This document shows positions 55,635 to 64,000 of a DNA stretch of 64,000 bases, in pieces; the first letter of the stretch is position 1, and the number at the start of each line of letters is the position of its first letter. The DNA comes from Iodidimonas nitroreducens (lineage in GTDB: Bacteria > Pseudomonadota > Alphaproteobacteria > Sphingomonadales > Rhodothalassiaceae). Location: NCBI RefSeq assembly GCF_008579165.1, contig NZ_BKCN01000006.1. One strand, 5' to 3'. A program made the translations under genes and the position numbers. Under the pieces are notes generated by a model that worked only from the letters and a program-made list of their open reading frames with translations, did not search any database and was not told the origin of the DNA.

Positions 55635-56626
55635 GCGATGTATTGCATTTCGTGATCACCGATGATGAAGATGGGATTCGCCTTGATCGCTGGTTCAAGC
55701 GGCATTTTCCGGGGCTATCGCATGGGGATTTATCGCGCCTGATGCGCACCGGGCAAATCCGCCTTGATGGGGGGCGCACGAAGCCCAGCGATCGCGTGCA
55801 AAAAGGGCAGGATATCCGGGTGCCGCCTTTGGATGAAGGGGCCACCCAGCCGCGTCAGGCGGGCCGGAAATTGCCCCATAGCATCAGCGACGAAGAAAAG
55901 GCCGAAGTGCGATCCTGGGTGCTTTATAAAGATGCGCAGGTGATCGCCATCAACAAGCCCGCGGGCCTTGCCACTCAGGGCGGGCCGGGGATCACCCGCC
56001 ATGTGGATGGCTTGCTCGATGCCCTGCGCTTTGATCGCAAGGATGAACGCCCGCGCCTTGTGCATCGGCTGGATAAGGATACATCGGGGGTTTTGCTGAT
56101 TGCCCGCACCGTGCGCGCGGCGTCCGCTTTGGCCGATGCTTTCAAGGGGCGGGATGCCCATAAGGTTTATTGGGCGCTGGTCAATGGCGTTCCCAGCCCG
56201 CAGGATGGAAAAATTCTGGCTCCCATGGAAAAACAGCCCGGCCATGGAGGGGAGCGCATGGTGGTGACCCAACAGGGAAAACCGGCACGCACCCTTTATG
56301 CCACCATCGAACAAGCCGGGCAAAAAGCCGCCTGGGTGGCCCTGAAGCCCCTGAGCGGGCGCACCCATCAATTACGGGTGCATTGCGCCCATATCGGCCA
56401 TGTGATCGTGGGTGATGGCAAATATGGCGGGGCCGAAGCCTTTCTGGGGGGCCTTGTTTCCCGCAAGCTGCATCTTCATGCCCGGCGGATGCTGTGCCCG
56501 CATCCCGATGGCGGGCTGATCGATGTCACCGCCCCTTTGCCCAGCCATATGAAAGCCACATGGGATACCTTTGGCTGGATCGCCGATTATCGCGAAGACC
56601 CTTTTGAAGAAGCGGGCTTTGTGTGA
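55631..56626 (+). CDS. RluC/RluD-family 23S rRNA pseudouridine synthase
   Basis: A 331-residue RluA-family enzyme. An S4-type RNA-binding start (DEDGIRLDRWFKRHFPGLSHGDLSRLMRTGQ) is followed by the catalytic domain with the Asp motif RLVHRLDKDTSGVLLIA near 150 and GRTHQLRVHCAHIGHVIVGD near 235. Alphaproteobacterial RluC (positions 955/2504/2580) is the best guess, but the site cannot be fixed from sequence alone. It overlaps crcB by 4 bp, and its last base directly adjoins the convergent gpmA end. Confidence 0.9.
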   Translation: MSDVLHFVITDDEDGIRLDRWFKRHFPGLSHGDLSRLMRTGQIRLDGGRTKPSDRVQKGQDIRVPPLDEGATQPRQAGRKLPHSISDEEKAEVRSWVLYKDAQVIAINKPAGLATQGGPGITRHVDGLLDALRFDRKDERPRLVHRLDKDTSGVLLIARTVRAASALADAFKGRDAHKVYWALVNGVPSPQDGKILAPMEKQPGHGGERMVVTQQGKPARTLYATIEQAGQKAAWVALKPLSGRTHQLRVHCAHIGHVIVGDGKYGGAEAFLGGLVSRKLHLHARRMLCPHPDGGLIDVTAPLPSHMKATWDTFGWIADYREDPFEEAGFV

Positions 56627-57330
56627 TCAGGCCACGGGCCGGTCTTCAAGATAATAATGCTCGATAGGTTTCAGATCGGCATCAAGGCGGTATAAAAGCG
56701 GGATGCCCGTGGGGATTTCAAGGCCGGTGATCTCGTCATCGGATATATGATCAAGATATTTGGCCAGTGCCCGCAGGGAATTGCCATGGGCCGCCACCAG
56801 CACGGTTTTACCGCCACGCAGGGCGGGGGCAAGGCTTTCCTCCCAATAGGGCAAAAAGCGCTCCACCGTATCCTTCAGGCTTTCGGTGCGGGGCAATAAA
56901 GCCGGATCGATCCCGGCATAGCGGGGATCATGATGGGGCAGGCCGGGATCGTTTTCATCGAGCATGGGGGGCGGAATATCATAGCTGCGACGCCAGATAT
57001 GCACCTGCTCATCGCCCACCTTGGCGGCCATCTCCTTTTTGTTCAGCCCTTGCAACCCACCATAATGGCGTTCATTGAGCGCCATGATTTTTCCACCGGC
57101 AGCCATAAGCGATCCAGTTCTTCCAAGGCGATGTTCAGGGTTTTGATGGCCCGCTTTAACAGCGATGTGAAGCACAGATCGGGGGTGAGATCATGGGCGC
57201 GGATCAATTGTCCGGCCCGGGCGGCTTCCTCTTCGCCTTTTTCGGATAGATCCACATCAACCCAGCCGGTAAAGCGATTTTCCAGATTCCACTGGCTTTG
57301 ACCATGGCGCAATAAAATGAGATCGAGCAT
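56627..57330 (-). CDS. gpmA: 2,3-bisphosphoglycerate-dependent phosphoglycerate mutase, frame broken once
   Basis: About 234 residues. The phospho-His motif LILLRHGQSQWNLENRFTGWVDVDL opens the protein, with ERHYGGLQGLNKKEMA and the second His in VAAHGNSLRALAKYLD. It interconverts 3- and 2-phosphoglycerate in glycolysis and gluconeogenesis. The frames join at VEKSW-ALNERHYGGL near 57083, where one G of GGG is missing. I chose the start at 57330 (MLDLILLRHG); a longer start at 57378 adds a basic tail absent from the family. An essential-type gene. Confidence 0.93.
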
Positions 57331-57530
57331 GGGTTTGTCCCTATAAAAGCGGATGAATGATGCTCTGCTTGTGCCCAATGCCCGGCAGCCTCGTCAAGCC
57401 CTATGGCCGTTAGAGTCTCTTTTTGCGTGTATAAATATGCTATTTTCTCACAAAGCTGTGTTTGTTAAGCAATTGGTAAGACTATACTTAAAAGATCAAC
57501 AAAATATAAGTTTAAATGGATAGTTGTGCT

Positions 57531-57558
57531 TTGACGTGTAAACATTGGGCCGTACATC
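57531..57558 (+). promoter_or_regulatory. Possible promoter of the chemoreceptor operon
   Basis: TTGACG (57531-57536), a 16-bp spacer and TACATC (57553-57558), in an AT-rich stretch 35 bp before the small gene. The -10 is weak. Confidence 0.3.
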
Positions 57559-57592
57559 CTGAGATGGGTCTTGTTATGCAGTCTTTTCGGTC

Positions 57593-57955
57593 ATGAAAGC
57601 CTTTTGGCCAGCCATCGGGCTTGCGCTGCTGGGCTTTGTGCTTTTGTTCATTGCGGCTGTGATGCCCCCGGCCAGCGGACGGTTTCTGGTGCTGTTTCCA
57701 TCTGATCAGGGGCCAGTGGATCGGATGCAGGCCGTGGCTTTGGCGGGTGGTTATGTGATTGATCGGGCTGCCATTCCGGGGGGATGGGTCGTCTGGTCGC
57801 CTGATACGTCTTTCCAAAAAAGGATCCGGCAGCATGGCGCCACTCTGGTGCTTGATGGTGCGGGATGGTTTGGCTGCGGCGGGCGCCTTGGGCGCGGTCC
57901 GTTCATGCTTTCAGATGCTGAGAATGCTGCGGGTGTGGCCATTGTGGCCGGATAA
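57593..57955 (+). CDS. Small membrane-anchored protein of unknown function
   Basis: A 120-residue protein I do not recognise. One N-terminal membrane helix (FWPAIGLALLGFVLLFIAAVM) is followed by a Val/Gly-rich domain (RFLVLFPSDQGPVDRMQAVALAGGYVID; VVWSPDTSFQKRIRQHGATLVLDG). The last 20 residues are less regular. It ends 26 bp before the chemoreceptor gene, so it is probably co-transcribed. The start lacks a strong ribosome site. It may be a partner of the receptor. Confidence 0.6.
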   Translation: MKAFWPAIGLALLGFVLLFIAAVMPPASGRFLVLFPSDQGPVDRMQAVALAGGYVIDRAAIPGGWVVWSPDTSFQKRIRQHGATLVLDGAGWFGCGGRLGRGPFMLSDAENAAGVAIVAG

Positions 57956-57980
57956 GCTTTTAAATCGGGGATAGGGCGCT

Positions 57981-59534
57981 ATGGCGGCACTTGAACAACT
58001 GCGGATGCAGGTTGCAAAATTCTTCCTGTGGTTTTTATGGGCGCATCTTCCCGCTTTTTTTGTCTTTGGCCTGTTGATGGGTCAGCCGGTGATGGCCGCG
58101 ATGATCACCATGATCTTGATGTGCACGGCGGCGACTGTGGCTTATCTGCGCTATGGGGCAGCACTTCCTTATCGCCTTGTAGCGGCGGTGGCTTTGGTGC
58201 TGGTTGTGGCCAGTGCGGCTTTCATGATGCAGGGCCATGCCTGGCAGGTCGATATGCACATGTATTTTTTCGCGGCCCTTTCGGCGCTGGTTTTTTTCGT
58301 TGATCGCAAGGTGATCTTAACGGCGGCGGTGGTGGTGGCGATCCATCATTTGCTGTTCAATCAATTCATGCCGGAATGGATTTTTGGCGGACAATCGGAT
58401 GTTCTGCGGGTTTTGTTTCATGCCAATGTGGTGGTGGTACAGGCCTATGCTTTGTGGGTTCTGATTGGCCGGATCAGCGATCTGTTCATGCAATCCGAAC
58501 AGGCCCTTTTAGAAGCGCAAAGCCATGCGAAAGAGGCCGAAGCCCAGCGTTGTGAGGCACAAACGAAAGAAATGCAGGCACAAGAGGCGCGGGCTGCCGC
58601 AGAATTGGCCATGCGTGAAGCCGAGGACAGAACTGCCGAAGCCCGAGCGGCCGTGGGGCGGCAGCTTGATATCGCCCGGTCTTTGGAAACGCTGGCGCAT
58701 GAGGTGGAAACCGATCTGGGGGATATGATGGCCCGTATCGGTCAGCAAACCTCTGCCTCGGTGGATGCGGCGCAGGTCTTGCAGCAATCGGCAGGGCGGC
58801 TGCATGAAAGCGCGCAGGATGCCACCGGTCAAACGGTGGTGGCCAAAGATAGCATTGCCAGCGTGCGCAACGGGGCGGATGCATTAAATGCAGCCATCGA
58901 TCGGATCAGCCGTCAGATCAGCGAAACCACGGATCGTTTGCGCGAAGCCCAACTGACCAGCCAGCAAACCCGCGAAACCGTGGCGGGAATGAATGAAGCG
59001 GCCACGCGCATTCAGCAGGTGGTGCGGCTGATCAATGATATTGCCGAACAAACCAATCTTTTGGCGCTGAATGCCACCATCGAAGCCGCTCGGGCCGGTG
59101 AGGCGGGGCGGGGCTTTGCCGTGGTGGCCAATGAGGTGAAATCCCTGGCCGCGCAAACCGCCCGGTCTACCGAGGATATATCGGGCTTTGTGAACAGCCT
59201 TTTGGAAGTCGTGGCCCGAGTAACGACCGATATCGGCCAGATTGCCGAGCGGGTCGAGGCGGTGGCGGGCTCGGCGGATCGGATGTCGCAAGCGACCGAA
59301 GAGCAGCTTGCCGCTACCCATGAAATCACCCGCGCCATCAGCGCCGCTGAAAACAGCGTGGGCAAGGTGGGTAGTCAGATTCTTTCGGTGGATGAGGAAA
59401 GCCGCGCCAATCAAGGCAATGCCACGCTGGTTCTGGATAAAGCCCGCCGCATCGATGAGGAAATCGGGGATCTGAGCACCCGGCTGATGGAACGCCTTCA
59501 TGCCGCCACCGGCAGTGCCCGCAGCTTGGGCTAA
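57981..59534 (+). CDS. Methyl-accepting chemotaxis protein with a multi-helix membrane sensor
   Basis: A 517-residue chemoreceptor. Residues ~12-170 are a bundle of about six membrane helices with conserved-looking His residues (DMHMYFFAALSALVFF; VVAIHHLLFNQFMPEW) and no periplasmic domain. A coiled coil (AKEAEAQRCEAQTKEMQ) follows, then the signalling domain with the hairpin tip INDIAEQTNLLALNATIEAARAGEAGRGFAVVANEVK, here given in shorter pieces: AEQTNLLALNATIEAARAGE and GRGFAVVANEVKSLA. There is no clear HAMP domain. The ligand is unknown; His pairs inside the membrane suggest a metal, heme or redox signal. No che genes in the window. Confidence 0.9.
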   Translation: MAALEQLRMQVAKFFLWFLWAHLPAFFVFGLLMGQPVMAAMITMILMCTAATVAYLRYGAALPYRLVAAVALVLVVASAAFMMQGHAWQVDMHMYFFAALSALVFFVDRKVILTAAVVVAIHHLLFNQFMPEWIFGGQSDVLRVLFHANVVVVQAYALWVLIGRISDLFMQSEQALLEAQSHAKEAEAQRCEAQTKEMQAQEARAAAELAMREAEDRTAEARAAVGRQLDIARSLETLAHEVETDLGDMMARIGQQTSASVDAAQVLQQSAGRLHESAQDATGQTVVAKDSIASVRNGADALNAAIDRISRQISETTDRLREAQLTSQQTRETVAGMNEAATRIQQVVRLINDIAEQTNLLALNATIEAARAGEAGRGFAVVANEVKSLAAQTARSTEDISGFVNSLLEVVARVTTDIGQIAERVEAVAGSADRMSQATEEQLAATHEITRAISAAENSVGKVGSQILSVDEESRANQGNATLVLDKARRIDEEIGDLSTRLMERLHAATGSARSLG

Positions 59535-59543
59535 GGGGGGCCT

Positions 59544-60245
59544 TTACCAGCGTTCCACAAAGGGGCGCATATCCAGTTCAAAGGTCCAGGCGGATTTTGG
59601 CTGGCGGGCGGTGTGAAAAATGGTATCGGCGATATCATCGGCCTTGAGGAAAAAGGTATCGGGCTTATCGGGCAGCATTTTACGGGTGCGCGCCAGATCA
59701 ATCACCCCATCAATGATAAACAGGCTGACATGAATACCCTTTGGCCCCAAATGCCGGGCCAGCGATTGCGCCACCGAACGCTGGGCCGCCTTGGCCGCTG
59801 CAAAAGCGGTGCTTTTCGGGCCGCCCCGCAGGGATGCCGTGGCCCCGGTGATCATGATTGCGCCACTGCCTTTTTCGATCATCCCGGGGATCACCTGCTG
59901 GGCCGCGCATAAAAGCCCGGTGGCATTGGTGCGGAAGGCGATATCCATCTCGCTGACGGTGGTATCATCGGGTGATGACCAGCTTCCGCCCCCGGCATTG
60001 AAGCATAAAACATCGACCGAACCCATGTCATGGCGCAGCCTGCGAAAGGCATCGCTCAGGCTTTCCGGATCGCTGGCATCGCAGGGATAAAGGCGGGCGC
60101 GATCGATTTGCCGGGCAAACATCTCCAGCTTTTCCGCACTGCGCGACATCATGGCGACATCATAGCCCCCGGCCTGAAAGCGCCTGGCCAGAGCAAGCCC
60201 ATTGCCCGGACCAATTCCGATGATCGCGCAAACCGGATTTGCCAT
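59544..60245 (-). CDS. SDR-family protein lacking the catalytic tyrosine
   Basis: A 233-residue short-chain dehydrogenase fold: nucleotide site IIGIGPGNGLALARRFQ (a GxGxGxG variant), NAG in LCFNAGGGSW, and the active-site segment where FAAAK replaces the usual YxxxK. Thus the catalytic Tyr is Phe, while the Lys is kept. A subgroup of SDRs with LGPKGIHV and IDGVIDL motifs shows this change, so it may act non-classically or bind NAD(P) without oxidoreduction. Standing between the chemoreceptor and the alanine transporter, it shows no obvious partner. Confidence 0.85.
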   Translation of the reverse strand: MANPVCAIIGIGPGNGLALARRFQAGGYDVAMMSRSAEKLEMFARQIDRARLYPCDASDPESLSDAFRRLRHDMGSVDVLCFNAGGGSWSSPDDTTVSEMDIAFRTNATGLLCAAQQVIPGMIEKGSGAIMITGATASLRGGPKSTAFAAAKAAQRSVAQSLARHLGPKGIHVSLFIIDGVIDLARTRKMLPDKPDTFFLKADDIADTIFHTARQPKSAWTFELDMRPFVERW

Positions 60246-60257
60246 GATGAATTCCTT

Positions 60258-61775
60258 TTATTTCTCGACCGCGGCCAATGTGCTTTCGCCGCGCGGGACC
60301 ATTGCGATTTCGCCGCTTTTGATTCTTTTTTTGTAGCTGCGGATATCGCGTTTCAATTCTGAAGCCATGATATAGATCCCAATCACATTGGGAACCGCCA
60401 TCAGGAAGAAAAAGCTGTCCATGATGTCAAAGACCTGTGAAACCGTGAAAACGCCGCCGGGGATCAGGGCGATGATATAAACGGCCTTAAACAGATGGCT
60501 GCTGGTTTTCGAGGTGCCGAAAACAAAGGCCCAGATCTTGCTGGAATAATATCCCCAACTGATGATCGTGGAATAGGCGAACAGCACCACCGCCACGGCC
60601 AGCACGATATCAAAGCCATCAATCACACTGTTGAACGCCCAACTCGTCATCTGGATATCGCTTAAACCCTCCACCTGCCAGGCCCCGGTAACGATGATCA
60701 CAAGGGCGGTCATCGATGAAATGAGCACGGTATCGATGAAGGGTTCCAAAAGCGCCACCATGCCTTCTGAAACCGGTTCCCGCGTGCGGGCGGCGGCATG
60801 GGCGATGGTGGCCGAGCCAAGGCCCGCTTCGGTGGAATAAACCGCCCGCCGCATGCCCCAGACAAAGGCCCCGATGATCGCCCCGATCCCGGCTTCGGGC
60901 CTTAAGGCTTCATTGAAGATCAGCGCGATGGCCGCAGGAATTTCGGCCGCATGAGATAAAATGATGAAAAGCGCAGCCCCAACATATAAAACCGCCATCA
61001 AAGGCACCAGCCGCACGGTGACACGGGCGATTTGATTGATGCCGCCGATAATCACGATCCCCACCAGAAGGGCGAGGATGATGCCAAAGGTCCAGGGGGC
61101 ATCCACCCCGGTGACGGCGGAAAACTGGCTGTAGGATTGATTGACCTGAGCGATCTGCAAAAGCGAGGGAATGGCAAAGAGCGCATAGCTCCAGGCCAGC
61201 ACGAAGCCCAGCTTTTTCCAGCCCCGGGCCGCCAGCCCCCGCCCCAGATAGTGCATCGGCCCGCCGGATACCGTGCCATCTTTGTGGATGGTGCGGTATT
61301 TTACCCCCAGCGTGCATTCAGCAAATTTCAAGGTCATGGCGAAAAAGCCGATCACCGTCATCCACAAGGCGGCACCCGGCCCCCCCATGGCAATGGCAAT
61401 GGCCACCCCGGCGATATTGCCCAGCCCCACCGTGCCCGATAGCGCTGTGGAAAGGGCCTGGAACTGTGTGACTTCGCCCGGCGATGTATCATCCCGATAA
61501 CGGCCCCGCAAAATGCGGGCGGCCAAGGGAAAAGAGCGCAGATTGATGAAGCCGAAATAAAATGTGAGAAACAGCATCGGCAGCGCCATCCAGATGACGA
61601 TCAATTCGATATCGCTGCCAAACAGGCTGATTTCATAAAAAACGGTGCTGGATAATCCATTGATCATCTGATCGATGATGCTGGCCTCGGCCCTGCCGGA
61701 AAAAAGGGGCATGAAAAGGGATGCCATGAAAACAGTCATCAGGGGGGCAGGTCGAGCAAATTTTTTAAGGCGCAT
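60258..61775 (-). CDS. Alanine/glycine:cation symporter (AGCS family)
   Basis: A 505-residue membrane protein of the sodium:alanine symporter family. Preceded by a signal-anchor-like region (MTVFMASLFMPLFSGRAEA), then about ten helices. Signature: ALSGTVGLGNIAGVAIAIAMGGPGAALWM near residue 110, with GGPMHYLGRGLA and WGMRRAVYSTEAGLGSATIAH following. It imports small amino acids with sodium. It lies just downstream of the SDR start (12 bp) on the same strand. Confidence 0.93.
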   Translation of the reverse strand: MRLKKFARPAPLMTVFMASLFMPLFSGRAEASIIDQMINGLSSTVFYEISLFGSDIELIVIWMALPMLFLTFYFGFINLRSFPLAARILRGRYRDDTSPGEVTQFQALSTALSGTVGLGNIAGVAIAIAMGGPGAALWMTVIGFFAMTLKFAECTLGVKYRTIHKDGTVSGGPMHYLGRGLAARGWKKLGFVLAWSYALFAIPSLLQIAQVNQSYSQFSAVTGVDAPWTFGIILALLVGIVIIGGINQIARVTVRLVPLMAVLYVGAALFIILSHAAEIPAAIALIFNEALRPEAGIGAIIGAFVWGMRRAVYSTEAGLGSATIAHAAARTREPVSEGMVALLEPFIDTVLISSMTALVIIVTGAWQVEGLSDIQMTSWAFNSVIDGFDIVLAVAVVLFAYSTIISWGYYSSKIWAFVFGTSKTSSHLFKAVYIIALIPGGVFTVSQVFDIMDSFFFLMAVPNVIGIYIMASELKRDIRSYKKRIKSGEIAMVPRGESTLAAVEK

Positions 61776-61924
61776 TCTGGATCGATCTTTCTGAGATGCA
61801 AATATTCAACACACTTTAAGCGCATGTTTGTGCATCCGCCAAGCCCCCTGCCGCATCAAGGGCTTGCCGCGATCATGCATCTTCTGCCAAAGTCCCCCCG
61901 CATTAACAGAAAAGGATAGAGACC

Positions 61925-63296
61925 GTGGCGCACGCGGCTTCTTCGGGGACACCAAAATTTTCATCGCGATTGGCCTTTGTCATGGCCGCTGTGGGATCGG
62001 CGGTGGGGCTTGGGAATGTGTGGAAATTTCCCTATACCGCCGGGGAAAATGGCGGGGCGGCTTTTGTTGCCGTTTATTTATTGGGGCTGCTGTTTGTGGC
62101 GGCCCCCATTTTCATTGCCGAAGTGTTGATCGGCCGTCGGGGGGCTGCCAGTCCGCCACAGGCGCTGGGCAGCCAGGCGGTGGAGCATGGCCGTACCAAT
62201 GCCTGGCGCATTCCCGGCTTGTTTGGGCTTGTGGGCGGCCTTTTGGTGATGAGCTTTTATTCGGTGATCGCGGGCTGGACCCTCGATTATATGCTCACGG
62301 CGGCGCGCGGGATGTTTTCCACCTTTGATGCGGCGGGGGCCGAGGCCCATTTCGATGGCCTGAAAGCATCGCTGCCGCGTTTACTCTTATGGCAGGGCCT
62401 GTTCATGCTGGCGACCTTGGGCATCGTGGCCATGGGGGTGCGCGCCGGGATCGAACGGGCGGTGAGTATCATGACCCCGGCTTTGGGCATTTTGCTTTTG
62501 CTTTTGGTGGTTTATGCCCTCATCATCGGGGATGCGGACCGGGCGATCCGCTATCTGTTTGCCCCTGATTTTTCAAAGCTCAATGCCGATATGGCGCTGG
62601 CGGCAGTGGGGCAGGCCTTCTTCACCTTGTCGGTGGGGATTGGTGGGGTGATGATGTATGGGGCCTATCTGCAAAGATGCCTCGATCTTTCGCGCATCGG
62701 GGATGGTTGTGGCGGCAGATACAGCGGTGGCGCTGCTCGCGGGCCTTGCGGTTTTTCCCATCGTTTTTGCCCATGGCCTTGATCCTGAAGGCGGCCCCGG
62801 TCTTGTGTTCGTCAGCCTGCCTTTGGCTTTTTCCGCGATGCCTGGGGGCGATATTCTGGGGGCCCTGTTTTTCTTTTTCCTGCTGATTGCCGCCCTCACA
62901 TCGGCCATCGCCCTCTATGAGCCTACCACCGCCTGGCTATCGGAACGCGGGGTGAGCCGGATCAAGGGCACGCTGATCGCAGCGGGGGGAAGCTGGCTTT
63001 TGGGCCTGCTCAGCGTGTTCAGCTTCAATATCTGGCAGGATGTCGATCCCTTGGGCTTTATCCCCAGCCTTCAGGGGGTGAATTTCTTTGGCCTGATCAC
63101 CAATGGCATTGATAAACTGGTTCTGCCCCTTGGGGCTTTGGTGATTTCGGGCTTTGTGGGCCGGGTGCTGACCCGAAAGGCGGTGCTTGAAGAATTGAAC
63201 ATGCGCGATGGCCCGCTTTTTCGGATCTGGCTGTTTTCCCTGCGCTGGATCACCCCCGGGGTGGTGGCGATTTTGTTTCTCGTCAATATTTTTTAA
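61925..63296 (+). CDS. Neurotransmitter:sodium symporter family transporter (LeuT-like), frame broken once
   Basis: About 457 residues with 11-12 helices. The LeuT signature FVMAAVGSAVGLGNVWKFPY opens helix 1; FSYSVIAGWTLDYML region is helix 3 (here MSFYSVIAGWTLDYML), and FFTLSVGIGGVMMYGAYL is helix 6. The frame changes near 62675 (YLQ-KDASIFRASGMVV), fitted by two missing A or one extra base. It starts at GTG 61925 with AAGGAT upstream. The substrate is probably an amino acid with Na+. It is divergent from the AGCS gene. Confidence 0.9.
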
Positions 63297-63410
63297 GGGG
63301 CAGGGCGCGGGCCATCATGATGTGACGGAGGATGGGGCGATCACAAATGCGTGTTTGCTGGTGATGCGATGTGATTTTTGCAGGTGGTATGATCACGCTA
63401 GACTGAGGCC

Positions 63411-64000
63411 ATGAAAATATCATTCAAAATGCCTGCCATTGCCGCCCTTTTCTTGTCTGCGATGGCCTTTCATCTGCCCGCCATGGCGCAATCGGTGGGG
63501 CCACAGCAAACTTCGGTTCATGAAGGGCAAACGGCACCCCGGGGCTGGACCTATGAATGGGGCAAGACCGATTTTTCCAAGGCTTCGGTCGATTTTTCCG
63601 AGATTTTTTCGGGCGGCCCGCCAAAGGATGGCATCCCATCCGTGGATCGGCCAAAATTTGAAGCCATCAATAAGGCCGATTGGCTGAATGATCGCTCGCC
63701 GGTGATCAGCCTTGAGATCAATGGCGAGGCGCGGGCCTATCCGCTGGCGATTCTCACCCGCCATGAAATTGTCAATGATCGGATCGGCGATGTGCCCATC
63801 GCGGTGACCTTTTGCCCCTTGTGCAATGCCGCCATTGTGTTTGATCGGCGCCATGAAGGGCGGGAGCTGGAATTTGGCACCACGGGCAAGCTGCGGAATT
63901 CCGATCTGGTGATGTATGATCGCCAAACCGAAAGCTGGTGGCAGCAATTCACGGGTAAAGCGATTGTTGGCACATTGTTGGGGGCGGAATTAAAGCGCCT
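63411..64000 (+). CDS. Exported DUF3179 protein, cut by the window end
   Basis: The first 196 residues of a DUF3179 protein. A signal peptide (MPAIAALFLSAMAFHLPAMAQ) is followed by the family body: AYPLAILTRHEIVNDRIGD, the Cys motif VTFCPLCNAAIVFDR and YDRQTESWWQQFTG. Function unknown. The Cys pair and periplasmic location may hint at redox or metal binding. The 3' end is beyond the window. Confidence 0.88.
   Translation, partial: MKISFKMPAIAALFLSAMAFHLPAMAQSVGPQQTSVHEGQTAPRGWTYEWGKTDFSKASVDFSEIFSGGPPKDGIPSVDRPKFEAINKADWLNDRSPVISLEINGEARAYPLAILTRHEIVNDRIGDVPIAVTFCPLCNAAIVFDRRHEGRELEFGTTGKLRNSDLVMYDRQTESWWQQFTGKAIVGTLLGAELKR

Noticed and set aside
1..64000. tRNA genes, CRISPR arrays, insertion sequences, att sites
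   Set aside because: I looked in all gaps for T-arm motifs, spaced repeats and transposase motifs and saw none.

Overview
The window reads as chromosomal DNA of a free-living aerobic alphaproteobacterium. The evidence is the gene order ctaC-ctaD-ctaB-coxF-ctaG-ctaE-DUF983-surf1-M16 peptidase, a separate petABC (bc1) operon, two DUF2336-type proteins, a DjlA/AmpD neighbourhood and moderately high GC. Placement below class level (Rhodospirillales, Kordiimonadales or Iodidimonadales-like) is a guess. There is no rRNA, tRNA, CRISPR array, insertion sequence or phage.

Layout. 0-0.8 kb: a ribbon-helix-helix/Doc toxin-antitoxin pair behind a perfect 16-bp palindrome. 0.8-12.6 kb: an acyl-CoA synthetase, an MBL hydrolase, a flavin reductase, TrxB, a PAS/helical-repeat protein, an Lrp regulator, a YheT-like hydrolase and a DUF2336 protein, then a minus-strand operon of a CCP-type M14 carboxypeptidase, a DedA membrane protein and a membrane-anchored ATP-grasp ligase. 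12.6-18.2 kb: a DUF4136 lipoprotein, ribosomal protein bL36, a HAD phosphatase, TrkH, a small unknown protein and TldD. 18.5-29.4 kb: the respiratory core, namely aa3 oxidase with its assembly factors, an M16 peptidase and the bc1 complex, closed by a strong terminator. 29.4-36.2 kb: HtpG and a Gld-type ABC operon. 36.2-44.1 kb: a GST, a GIN-domain protein, a PQQ-type sugar dehydrogenase with its cytochrome c, a nitroreductase, and a minus-strand djlA-eamA-ampD-repeat protein run. 44.2-57.3 kb: a DoxX-like membrane protein, a fused 5-oxoprolinase, an ABM monooxygenase, a TonB-domain lipoprotein, a second acyl-CoA ligase, two nucleotide-sugar genes, a GlcD-type oxidase, CrcB, a pseudouridine synthase and GpmA. 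57.6-64 kb: a chemoreceptor, an SDR, two sodium-coupled transporters and a truncated DUF3179 protein.

Functionally the core is electron transport: bc1 passes electrons to the aa3 oxidase, and the PQQ-dehydrogenase/cytochrome c pair can feed the same chain. Around it lie fatty-acid activation, envelope and nucleotide-sugar functions, peptidoglycan recycling and sodium-driven amino-acid uptake.

Nineteen genes, including essential ones (ctaD, coxB, gpmA), are broken by about two dozen one- or two-base frame changes, mostly at short homopolymers, with homologous sequence continuing in the next frame. I read these as sequence or assembly errors, not pseudogenes, and annotate each gene across its breaks. 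The most interesting lead is the ATP-grasp ligase / DedA / CCP carboxypeptidase operon, which could be a bacterial pair that adds and removes amino acids. Short tandem duplications (13-32 bp) in gene gaps, some containing stop codons, are a second unexplained pattern.
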